Shown here piece after piece: positions 11,985 through 22,210 of a stretch of 64,000 nt of DNA. The position numbers and the translations under genes were made by a program. The DNA comes from Takakia lepidozioides (taxonomy: Eukaryota; Streptophyta; Takakiopsida; Takakiales; Takakiaceae). Position 1 is the first letter of the stretch; each line of letters begins with the position of its first letter. The stretch is from NCBI GenBank assembly GCA_030704615.1, contig CM060732.1:79006171-79070170 (forward strand), written 5' to 3'. The notes under the pieces are model-generated. The model was not told where the DNA came from. It did no database searches and worked only from the letters and a program-made list of their open reading frames with translations.

Positions 11985-12230
11985 CCTCCATCTCTCAACT
12001 TTGAAAATCTGGAGGCTGAGCCTAAGCCCTGGCCCTGTTGGCGTCTAATTGCTGGGCAGCTCACACACAGCAGATCGATGCTTGTGTGAAGGGCTGTTTA
12101 GAGTTTATACCAAGGTAAGTCCCACTATCAGAGTGAGGCCCCCACAAAGGTAGTGTCTGTTTCCTTTTGTTCCGCCCAAACTGGGTGCGGGGTCTATGGC
12201 CACAAGGCTACGGAAAACAACATCTTCTCT
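11985..12230 (+). mobile_element. LINE-like 3' fragment in ADH intron
   Basis: This short copy of the dispersed LINE-like family starts within the GCCCTGGCCCTGTTGG segment and runs through the CACAAAGGTAGTGTCTG block to the family's GGCCACAAGGCTACGG 3' end. It lies opposite to the ADH gene direction. It is 80-90% similar by eye to the copy at 12.6-13.2 kb. Confidence 0.5.
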
Positions 12231-12609
12231 CTAAAGTATCATTTTGTTCCATTTCTCTAACTTCCCATCCATTCAGCTTTTGGTGCTCAAAGAGGACATG
12301 TCAGTGTGCTAGAACAGCTAACGTGGCTGTTGGGGACAAGTTTAGTATATCACCCTTGAGCTCTCGATTTGATTAGTTCAAGGTGAGATGGTGGGGTCAG
12401 TTGAATCGCATGCCTAAAACCAGATACCCTCAGACGATCGACTCAATTTATTGGAAGTAAAAGACCATCCTGTTAAACAGGCAACGAGGTTTCATTATCA
12501 GCCACTGGTCGTCAAGTCCTGGCGGAAAAGGGTAAGGAGACTTTCAACTACCTGAATATTAAGCAGGAAGAACTGACCCTGCTAGATGAAGCTGAGGTGG
12601 AGGGCTGAA

Positions 12610-13175
12610 GTGTCTAAGGCTCTGTCTTAAGCATAAAAAATGTCTACACAAAAACGAATTTGGCAAAAAACTTCCCTGAACTTTCTTTCAGTCTGTGACA
12701 GGGGTGAGGACGTTAAGGATGACCTGAAGGGCCCTACCCTCGGCACTAGGCTGAAATTTAAACTCGCGGCAGGGAGTCTACCAGTGCACAATACACAGAT
12801 GCAGAGAGGAAAGGGAGGTTGTCAGTGCCCAATGTGTGGGCAGACTGAAGACAATGTCCGGGGTATTCTCATCAGAGAGCAACCCTCTTCAGGTACATCA
12901 AGAACATAGCCTGCAACTTCATTCACCAACTTCCAAAATTTCAAGGCTGAGACTAAAGCCCTGGCCCTGTTGGGGTCTAACTGCTGGGCAGATCACACAC
13001 AGTAGATTGATGCTTGTGTGAAAGACTTTCTCGAGGAATCTGGAAATCGAACAAATATCACGGCAGTCCCATTAATGGAGTGAGTCCCTCACAAAGGTAG
13101 TGTCTGTTCCCATTTGTTCCGCCCAAACTGATTGAAGGTTATATGGCCACAAGGCTACGGCAAACAAGGTCTTAT
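12610..13175 (+). mobile_element. LINE-like 3' fragment in ADH intron, longer copy
   Basis: This copy contains the sequence coding for a G-T-R-L-K-F-K-L / S-L-P-V-H motif, then a C-x-C-x2-C segment (CQCPMCGQTEDN) as in the post-RT zinc region of plant LINEs, then the shared 3' end. Frames are broken. Together with the copy 400 bases upstream it enlarges the ADH intron. Confidence 0.55.
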
Positions 13176-14393
13176 ATGTTCTTCCTATTCCCAACAGTAC
13201 ATGGGCCCTGCTTCAGACATGATTTCTTTCATTCTCTCTATAGTGTGACTCACAGTGCGCACTCACAACCCCCTAAGTTCCACATGTCGCTAAATTTGTA
13301 CATTCAAATCAACATTCTGATACTAGTAATAACTAATAACATGTCCCTTAAATAGGGCTCAATTTCCAAATAACCAGCAACCGAATTCTCAGGATGTGTA
13401 CAATTCGTTTCTCCACTAGTGGGTGCGAATCCTATCACTTGTTATCAAGGGTTGAAATCCTGAGGGGATTATTGACTCAACGTCCGTCCGTCAATGATCC
13501 CATTATTTCTCTCCCCTGCCCCTTTCCCAGAAGTCTTTTTTAGTCAGGTTTCCGGCCAAATCTTCCTGAAGGACTGTCCATCCCTGTTATCACCCTAGAC
13601 TCTCTTCTTCTCGAGACTGACTAATGATATATTAAAACTCAGAAGGAATTTCTACTAGCCTGTGAAGGCAGCATTGTCACAAATATTCTCCTGGCCCTTA
13701 CAGCAATACCGGCAAGACCCACATGTATAGCCGAGCCATGGTATCCCAACCCTCAAACCAATGCTTAAGCAGGTTGCATCAACACCAGGACCAAGCTTGT
13801 CGATAACCCCTACAATTTCATGGCCTGGAATGATTGGCAACTTAGGGTCCTTCAGATCACCATCCACCTGCCCATACCATGCATAGCTGCAAATTCTAAC
13901 TTAAAAGAGAGAAAAATATGCTCTACATCCAGATCTTGCACGGAGGTGTTTGCAGACCAGGCATTGCTACACCCCCACCAAGATTCAGAGCCCTCGGTAT
14001 TTCAGGATTCTTGTTCTTTTCAGGTGATAGTTTTTCAAAGTATTTCTCTATGTACTTTGCATGACAGTACTAAGCTATATTATGAGTGTGCCCTGCATCA
14101 CGCTCAAGCGCTCCCACTGCGCTATTTTACAATTTCTCACTTTGTATCAATGTCTCGGCATTGGTTGTATAGGCTCAAATAGACGCCAAAAGAGACTGAT
14201 CAAGAGCCAGATAAATGTCGTCACTTCACACATTGTAACAAGGACAATTTGATACGGAACCTTCATGGGGATAAGCGAATTACCGAAATACAATTTACCA
14301 CGTTCCCGTCAGATATTTGCTTTAGATTCTACCACTTTAGGTTTGTGAGGGACGGCTCACTATTAGACCATCAGTAACCTTACATCAAAACCG

Positions 14394-14468
14394 ACAATTT
14401 CCATTTGCAACTTCTGAAATTGACACATGCACTAAACTGTCAATTTCAGAAGCTGAAATGGAAATTGT
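14394..14468. repeat. 75-nt near-perfect hairpin
   Basis: Arms of about 32 bases, containing ACTTCTGAAATTGACA and TGTCAATTTCAGAAG, face each other around a 12-base loop. One small bulge interrupts the stem. It lies just downstream of ADH exon 1, within the gene. It could be a tiny MITE remnant or a foldback capable of forming an RNA hairpin. Confidence 0.6.
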
Positions 14469-14688
14469 GGAGGAAATTGAAACACATTTCACGACAAATT
14501 TCTGCTTTCCTGTTACATAATAGCCATTTTCATAGCCACTGAAGAAGACAGCTCACCACATGAAGATCAGTGCGACAAACAGCGCAGGCCGTGACTCGCA
14601 CACGAACCTGGCCTTCCAAGGGCTCTGGCACCTTCACTCTTACACCCCGTTAAAGAGTTCGTTGGGACTCCAGAACCACCGCTCTCAT

Positions 14689-15738
14689 CGTACCGCTCTC
14701 CTCCACAAAGCCCTCTGATTTTGCTACAATTCCACAAACAGCCTGGTGATTTTCTGCAGTCATCCCTGTCATGAATGCTAAGATCTGATCACTGCCCTCG
14801 ACGGAAGATACGGAAAACCTGGGAAATCAATACGGGCAAACTCGGGTATGATCATGTACAAATCAAATAAAAATCCGGAAGTGGACTACGACGAGATCCT
14901 GCACTCATAACAACTCCAAAACCAGGATTTTTCAACGAGTCAGGATTTGAGCATGCACACAAATTGGGGATAGGGACATAGTCCCCTCTCCACTTCACCA
15001 CGTTTTCTAGAAAATTCCGATTTCTAAGTTGCTAGAAAAGCAGGCACGAATCGAGAATTGTTGCTCTCTTTAGCAAATGCGAGAGAGACTCTCTTGTTTC
15101 ACAAAATGAAAGCGCCCATCGTTTGGAACAGCACTGTTACATCCACAACTGGATGACATTCAAATGAGTTACATCCTTAGCTATATTGGATGAAGAGGCT
15201 AGGTTTTGGAAGTTTTCTTTTTTACATCCTTGAAAGCTGTTGTGCCTTGGGTGATCATCTCAGCAATGATCTTTCTGTGTAGAGCAGTGGTCTTCATGTG
15301 AATAGGACCTGTCATAGGATAGAAATTCAGATTGCATCAGCTACATTGAATTTGGGTATTTAGAAAGGAGATAGAGGAAAGAAGCTAGAGACAAAAAGAG
15401 GAAGAGCATTACATAATTATTGCATTTAGCTTAGTGATCTCGTCTCTCATCGGGGATTGCACCTTGAAACTCTTGAAGCTGATTGAAGAGCCGTTTCCTG
15501 AAGCAGCACACAAGCTGAGAAAAAAAGAACAAAGAGCGCTCAGAAACAGATACTCCTATGAAAATACTCACAATCAACTCCAAAGATGCACCCTCCAAGT
15601 GTGGCATCCTGTATAGACTAAGCTAAATGGATAAGCATAGTTCTCCGTTCTCCACCTAGGCAAGATGTCTTCACAATGCCTCTCCCTTGGAGGACAGAGC
15701 AAATAAATGCATTATTTTAAATATATTAAAAAAAACCA
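14689..15738. other. ADH upstream region, no gene seen
   Basis: This contains the ADH promoter side and a spacer. One 60-codon frame (15434-15616) has no recognisable motif. Confidence 0.35.
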
Positions 15739-16595
15739 GCAACCGCCATAATACGGCAGTCGCTTTATTTTATATATATATGAAAACCAGCGACCGCCAT
15801 AATATGGCGGTCGCTTTATTTCAAAAATATTTTTAAAAAAAAACCAGCAACTGCCATAATATGGCGGTCACTTTATTTTAAAATTATTTAAATTATTAAA
15901 CATATATTTTTAATATTTTTAATTTCAGAAAATGCAACGTCCGCCATACTCGGGGTCGTTTTTATTTTTTATTTTATTAAATAGATCGATCGCCATTATT
16001 GGCTGTCGCTTTTTTTTTTACTTTTTAAAATGGAGCGACCGCCATTACTAGCGGTCGCTTGTATATTTTAATTTCTAAAAATGCTGCGACCGCCTTATTT
16101 TTATTTTTAAAAAAATAGAGCGACCGCCATTACTGGTGGTCGCTTGTATATTTTTAATTTCTGAAAATGCTGCGACCGCCAGTAATGGCGGTCATTTTTA
16201 TTATTATTTTTAAATAGAGCGACCGCCATTACTGGCGGTCGCTTGTATATTTTTAATTTCTGAAAATGCATCGACCGCCAGTAATGGAGGTCGCAAATTT
16301 TTTTTTTAAATAGAGCGACCGCCATTATTGGCGGTCGCTTGTATATTTTTAATTTCTGAAAATGCTGCGATCGCCAGTAATGGCGGTCGCTTTTTATTTT
16401 TATTTTTTTAAAATAGAGCGACCGCCATTACTGGTGGTCGCTTATATATTTTTAATTTCTGAAAATGCTGCGACCGCCAGGAAACGCGGTCACTTTGATC
16501 TTTTTGTTTTTTTAATAGAGCGACCGCCGTTACTGGCGGTCGCTTTTATTGTTTAATTTTTTAAATAGAGCGACCGCCATTACTAGCGGTCGATT
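15739..16595. repeat. array of 17 short palindromes (GCGACCGCCATTACTGGCGGTCGC type)
   Basis: About 17 imperfect copies of a 24-26 bp palindrome with arms GCGACCGCCA / TGGCGGTCGC recur every 40-90 bases, mostly every ~50. They are separated by AT-rich spacers that alternate between two types, one containing TGTATATTTTTAATTTCTGAAAATGC and one mostly T-rich. Units are cleaner on the right (16,030-16,590) than on the left. Each unit could extrude a cruciform. Such arrays are most often the subterminal region of a DNA transposon, but no transposase or clear outer terminus was found. Confidence 0.8.
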
Positions 16596-17055
16596 TTTTT
16601 GTTGTTTTTTTGTTGCTTGTAAAAGATGTGTCTTGCGCGTGGACCGAGGAATGAGAGGGGGGGGGGACAGATAAGCCAATGGAGGCTCATTCTCCCCTCA
16701 CTTCCTCTCCACACAACTTTTGTTTCTTTGCATGTAACTATTCCACGACACGTAGTAACATGGAGAAGGACGCCATTGGCTGGAGGGATTTTTTTGCCGC
16801 CATTTTTGCGAAGTCGTTGCATAATGCTCCCATAGCCCCTCCTCTGGCTTCCGGGAACATTTCATTCTACAAAATTAGCTTTTAATAACTATTATGACAC
16901 TTATTCAAACCCGTTTCGTGTTAAGGGTTTAGGATCAATTGTAATTTTTCAATCGAGATTCCTTAGTTCTTAGCCATTTCCACGTTTGTTTCAGTAGTGT
17001 TTAACTTCTTGTTACTTATTAGTAAACGTCGTTTAGGGTTGCTCCGATTGTTACA

Positions 17056-18248
17056 AATGGCAAAGGGCCAGGACGATGAGCGTCATGGAAGAGATGACCC
17101 CTATGAACATGAACCGCCCCCCTAAGAAAATCAAATGATCAAGGCGTGACTTGAATTGGGAAGTATATGATGACCCTAGCATACTAGCAGAAGATGGATG
17201 GAAGGATTTTCCAAAAGAGTTCAGGTGGTCGAGTACGAGATGCAAGAAAATCGTGAAATAGTGTCACATCAATCGATTGTGGCCTAGACCTAGGCATGTG
17301 GTGCAAATCAGAAACAATTGCGCGGATTTCAGGTCTTGCATGAACTTGCATTTCCACCATAGGCCGACTGAAGTCCATTGCACATTGTGGGGTGAACCAC
17401 ACTTAAAGGGCCAACTCACGTACACCTTGGCAGCTATGTTGTACGTGGAGGTGATACTGTTGCGTCCAGTGAATTGGCAAACTGTTAGTAGGAGGAACGC
17501 AACGATGCAATACCATTTCGTCGACATCCCGGACACGTTTGGAACACCCCCGGCTACGATACTGGGCGTGCCCAAGGCACCGGTGCAACAAGTATCTAGA
17601 ACGTTAGAGGATGAACTGGCGGAAACAAAACAGCGAGTCCGAACCCTGGAGGACCTTGTGGAATGGCAAACACTGCGCATAGCCGAGTTGGAGGGTACGT
17701 TGCAAAACATGCCTGGAAACAATGAAGGAACTGTCCACAATGACGTTCGAACGAACGACGTGGACATATCCGTGGAGTTTACAATGTCAGATCGCAGTAT
17801 TGACCGCATCATTGCCGGAATTACGGACGTCCTTGACCCTGAGGCCGATGAAACCATGGTTGATGAACAACAAATTGTGGATGAGAGAAGTAGAAAAAAA
17901 AAAAATCCGGTACTAAAAACCGGAGAATGCTCGAGGGTAGCCATTCAATCCGATACCATGGATGATGTCGACGCGTTACAAGGGAGCGGAACATTATCAT
18001 GGCAACTGCATGGCGGTTGTCAAAAACATTGGAGATTCAGGCATGGGTCACATGGATGGCGATTGGGAGAATTGGGTACAATGGGCGACCCACTTGGCCT
18101 CAAGAGAAACACTAGTAGAGCGGACACTGTCGCCTTGCAACGTGTCGCATGCATGTCAAACCGTAGCGTGGATAGCATTTATGACAACATGCAAAGGTAT
18201 AAAGATCTCCGCAATGCATCAAGCATTTTCACCGGGTACACGAACTAG
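17056..18248 (+). pseudogene. TE-like ORF with coiled coil, eroded 5' part
   Basis: An initial short frame near 17056 (MAKGQDDERHGRDDP) is cut by a stop after a C6 run. Translated remnants then continue in other frames (for example DLNWEVYDDP) before the main open frame at 17277-18248 (323 codons). The main frame contains a heptad-rich coiled coil (TLEDELAETKQRVRTLEDLV) around residues 110-140. No catalytic domain is visible. Its position between the palindrome array and a satellite-like region suggests an old mobile-element protein, but the family is unknown. Confidence 0.35.
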
Positions 18249-18323
18249 GCAGATGTGGAGTCTATGTTCGATCGATGTGAGCACAGGATTTCGAGATCGA
18301 ACAGAAGTATAAACTGAGAATTA

Positions 18324-18342
18324 GAGAGAGAGAGAGAGAAGA
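18324..18342. repeat. (AG)n microsatellite
   Basis: A simple AG/GA dinucleotide run of about 18 bases. Confidence 0.8.
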
Positions 18343-18532
18343 GTGGAACACCACGCCAAGGATGAGCAGACATATCAACACGGTCAACAAGGAGGAGATA
18401 CCACGAGGCATTTTGCCGTCATGGATATCGGCAAAATTGCTCTCTCTCCCACCAATCAGGAATGTCTCCCGCACGCACCGTTATCTCCTAGTCAGATGTG
18501 ACCCAGAAATACTGGGGTGATTTAACTTATGT

Positions 18533-18880
18533 TCAGTTTTCGGCATGTATGCCATGCATTTCTCTGTCTGCATCCCACAACAAGTTTTTGCCCCAATGCA
18601 CACAATTCAAAAATGTATATGGTTGCCCATCTAATGGGAGGTTGTGTCGATTGTATTCAAAACCTATCGGCATCATGTCCTCCGATCCCACCAGCTCATA
18701 GAAACGGCGATGGATTGGTGTACGACATTCTGGGCAAGCGCTCGTCCGTAAGGATTGCGGGATAAGACATGTGAGATAGAACATATGTTTACATGATCCA
18801 AGTACATGACATCCCTCTGGGCCGTATGGATTCATGTACATCGAACAAACCGTGTCATCTATAAGTTATAATGAGTTACG
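18533..18880 (-). pseudogene. degenerate RING-H2-like fragment
   Basis: The minus-strand frame has the spacing of a RING-H2 finger: a Cys near VCSMY, then GSCKHMFYLTC, then CPECRTPIHRRFYELVG. Two ligand positions are Tyr where Cys (CSMY) and His (HMFY) would be expected. Both changes are explained by single G-to-A or C-to-T changes. No flanking domain is recognised and upstream frames are closed. It is probably a decayed gene or transposon-borne fragment. Confidence 0.45.
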
Positions 18881-18984
18881 AACGATCGTCTTCCTGATAA
18901 AATTCACCTAGTCTCGTATTTCATAATCATGTCGAAAATTCGATCTACGAATGAAGAACATACCCACAAAGTTAACGAAACACA

Positions 18985-21197
18985 ATATAATTTCGATTGA
19001 TCTCATATTACTCTGGGATCTGTCAGATGGTACATTGGACATACTGGCCAGGTCTCGAAGCGAACGAAAATCATTTGGATGGGAAACCATCCGTTGGCCC
19101 ATTGGACAAATTTCCTTTCATCCCATATTAATCTAGGACCTCTTAGATGGTACAATGAGCACACTGGCAAAGTTTGAAAGCGAACCAAAATCGTTCAGAT
19201 GGGCAACAATCCATTCAGCCATCGAATGAATTTCAATTGATCTCATATTAGTCCAGGACCTATGAGAGGGTGTACCGAACGTACTGACAAAGTTTGAAAT
19301 GCAAACAAAAATGATTTGGATGGGCAACCATCCGTTCAACCGTTGGATGAATTCCATTTGATGTACTATTACTCTGGGACCTGTTGGACGGCGTTTCGGG
19401 TGCACATGATTTTTTTTTCATTCTTTTTTTTTAGCCATATGTCTAATGACGGCATATGCAATGTGCGTACCAAATTTCATAACAAACAAAAATCATTACC
19501 AAAACCACATTTTCTTCCCTAATTTGTACTTCAAACTTGATTTGTCTTCTACTTCATACACTCTTCATAGAGAGTTCTCCAATAGTGAGCGAAGAGAACA
19601 CTTTTTTAAAAATGCATTTTTGTTTGGTCCAAATTTTTGTAGGGATGTAGCGGTGGGAGGGTTGAAACCAGAGAACAAGATTGAGCAAAAAATAAAAGCG
19701 TTCCGTAGTAGAAAACCCCAATCAAAGACAGTGTAAACCTATTTATTTGCTTAAAATTCATTTAAACTCAATTTAATTGCAAATTGGTGGAAGGGCGAGG
19801 GCGTGGTTGAGGAGGCAAATGTTTGTTGTTTCTACTGGTTCTCCGCACATGTATTGCATACATATTCAAGCACATGCGGGCAAAAGATGGGCCTCAACCT
19901 CATCCGTTCAATGGGTGCATTGGCCATTCACCTGACAGGATTTTTTTTCCGCAATGAACAAAATTGGATGGCATGTGAACGCCTCATTGGCCCATTGAAC
20001 GAATTTCGATTGATCTCATATTACTCTGTTGTCAGATGGTACATTGGACATACTAGCCAAGTCTCGAAGCGAACGAAAATCGATGGGCAACCATCTGTTG
20101 GCCCATTGGACGAATTTCGTTTCATCTCATATTACTCCGGATCTCTTAGATGGTACATTGAACACACTGGCAAAGTCTCAAAGCGAACCAAAATCATTTG
20201 GATGGGCAACCATCTGTTCAGCCATCGAATGAATTTTGTTTCATCTCATATTAGTGTGAGACCCGATACATGGTATGTTGAACATAGTGGCAAAGTTTGA
20301 AAGCAAACAAAAATCTTTTGGATGATCAATCATTTTACCATTCTTTTTCGCAATGAGCAAAACTTCATGATAGGTGAACGCACCGTTGGCCTATTGAACG
20401 AATTTCGTTTCATCTTATATTACTCAGGGACCTGTGAGACGGTATACTGAAGACGCTACGGAAGTTTTGAAGCGAACGAAAATCATTTGGATAGGCATCC
20501 ATCTGTTGCCTCATCAAACAAATTTCATTTTATCTCATATTACACTGGGACCCATCTTATGCTGTGTTAAACATACTGGCAATGTTTCAAAGCAAACCAA
20601 ACTCATCTGGATGGGCAACCGTCCGTTGGGCAATTGAACAAATTTCGATTGATGTCGTACTCGTCCAGGACGTGTGAACCAAATATACTGGCAAAGTTTG
20701 AAGGCAAACAAAAATCATTTGTCATTCATCCAGGACATTCGAAGAGGGACTGCGTTGTTGGGGGGACAAATGGTTTGTTTTTCTCTTGAATCTCTGCGCA
20801 TGTGTGCACACATATTCAAGCACATGCGGGCTAAAGTTGAGCGTGAACCACATCCGTTCATCGATGCAATAGGCGTTCACGCATGAGAGGATTTCTTTTT
20901 CGCAGTGAGCAAAACTGGATGACATGTGAACGCACCGTTATTGAACAAAATTCGTTCATCTCATATTACTCAGGGACGTATGAGACGGTATTCTGAAGAC
21001 ACTGCGGAAGTTTCAAAACGAATGAAACTCATTTGGATGGGCATCCATCCGTTGGCCCATTGAATGAATTTTGTTTCATCTCATATTACACTGGGGACCC
21101 GTCTTATGGTATGTGGAACATACTGGCACGAAGTTTGAAAGCAAACAAAACTCATCTGGATGGGCAACCATCCGTCGGGCCATTGAATGAATTTCGA
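18985..21197. repeat. ~119-bp satellite-like tandem repeat, interrupted
   Basis: A unit of about 115-121 bases recurs about 13 times. It contains ATCTCATATTACTCTGGGAC, then GGTACATTG and ATACTGGCAAAGT, then GCGAACAAAAATCATTTGGA and GGGCAACCATCCGTTGGCCC. Clear copies begin near 18990, 19110, 19230, 19350, 20007, 20124, 20238, 20402, 20523, 20642, 20947 and 21066. Unrelated stretches interrupt near 19400-19980, 20290-20390 and 20700-20940. The unit starting near 21185 is cut by an LTR-like repeat at 21200. Short frames through it are artefacts. Confidence 0.75.
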
Positions 21198-21199
21198 TC

Positions 21200-21451
21200 T
21201 GTCGCGGCCCTTTGCCTTGAGGGCGGGGGATCGGAACACAAAAGGGGCTGCCCCTATGGTGGGGGTAGTGGCAACGTTAGGGGCTCGTCACGGTCCATTG
21301 GGGCCGTGATACCAGGTGGGCCAAGACTCACCGCGACTCATCACAGAAAATCGAGGGTCTTGGTGGTGGTTCATCATAAAAGGACTCGGTTGTTTGCGAA
21401 ACCCCCGTCGACACCTACAGAAGAGTAGTAAATTCATCTAAACGCGACACT
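21200..21451 (+). repeat. LTR-like repeat R1, copy 1, internally deleted
   Basis: It starts TGTCGCGGCCC and ends ACGCGACA, the same ends as the 720-bp copy at 26890-27609, but it is only about 252 bp because of internal deletion. It has inserted into a unit of the 119-bp satellite. No target-site duplication is evident. Confidence 0.6.
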
Positions 21452-21720
21452 TACTTCTTGCTTCTGGATGTTGTAAGGTTCCGAAATTTGTTTGAAATAA
21501 CCCATTCAGACAAAGAATACACAAATATTCTGTATTAAATGGAGAAATCGGCACATTTAACCCCTTATGTATTTCAAAAGGCTGTTATCCAATGACGAAA
21601 GGGGATATTTTCTCATGTTGGGAAAAAAAATTATTGCATTTTAGCCGTTGTTTTCATTTGAAACTGACCGTATCCATTAAGTGGTCATTTTTCGTACAGG
21701 ACGTTGCCGCACATAAAGTA

Positions 21721-22134
21721 TAATTTCGGCGCCGAAATTATACTTAACAGTCCAGACATTGCAAGTCCAGCAGACATAGACAGCAATCGTGAGGGGCAAT
21801 CATGGCAGCAAAGCGTAGCATGGTGCCGATTTACTCTTCGCGCTGGATGTATTTCGGCGTCGAAATATGGATGATTTCGCCTCGTCTACGCGCGGACGAA
21901 GATATTCTTAATGAATTTCGTTGCCGAAATATGGATGAAATATGGATGAAATATGGATGAAATATGCCCAAGTGTAGCGTTCTCCACTGTTCCAGAATTA
22001 ATTCCGGTTCCGATATCCGACTGATAGGTGTGCTCATGACGGATGAGGACTGGGGAAGCGATGAATTTTGGCGCCGAAATTCATATGTTTGTGTATGAAA
22101 GCACTTGCATATGATGAATTTCGGCGCCGAAATT
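21721..22134. repeat. cluster of TTCGGCGCCGAA palindromes
   Basis: Five copies of a 16-18 bp palindrome based on AATTTCGGCGCCGAAATT lie at about 21722, 21851, 21914, 22064 and 22117. The first and last are perfect. Further copies or half copies occur at 22315, 24300, 24365, 25565 and 25627 inside introns of pseudogene A, and variants at 28,020-28,380 upstream of copy B. I did not see this motif elsewhere in the window. Confidence 0.65.
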
Positions 22135-22210
22135 CATCCGTCCGCTGATGAAACGTGCCGACCTGACTGTTGAATATCGGTAGGCAGGGGAATTTCATGG
22201 CGGTTGGGTT

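Larger units (their letters stand above)
11003..14688 (-). pseudogene. zinc-dependent alcohol dehydrogenase (bacterial-type class), inactivated
   Basis: Four exons join in phase: 14688-14557, 13867-13660, 11932-11712 and 11448-11003. The encoded enzyme is a medium-chain dehydrogenase: catalytic zinc ligands in CRTDLH and GHE, structural zinc cluster CGSCRYCCKGQENIC, the GGYAEY segment and the Rossmann GFGAAAH. It would oxidise alcohols or reduce aldehydes with NAD(P)H. Two lesions are visible. An in-frame TAA lies at codon 13 (14652-14650). A one-base loss in an A4 run (11303-11306 on the plus strand) shifts the frame after ELDAAI, before FAPVGPL. The intron after exon 2 uses a GC donor (AG|GCTAGT) and is 1.7 kb long with two LINE fragments. 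The remaining sequence is well conserved, so inactivation is recent or the lesions are assembly errors. Confidence 0.8.

Noticed and set aside
15739-16595. CRISPR-like array
   Set aside because: The repeats are palindromic, variable and separated by two recurring AT-rich spacer types rather than unique spacers. The genome is a eukaryotic nuclear one.
17264-17944. 226-codon minus-strand ORF
   Set aside because: It is fully antisense to the longer coiled-coil ORF, has no motif and its Ser/Thr/Cys-rich composition is typical of a shadow frame.
19003-20300. Repeated 60-165 codon ORFs in the satellite
   Set aside because: They are read-through of the 119-bp tandem unit in one frame and have no protein character.
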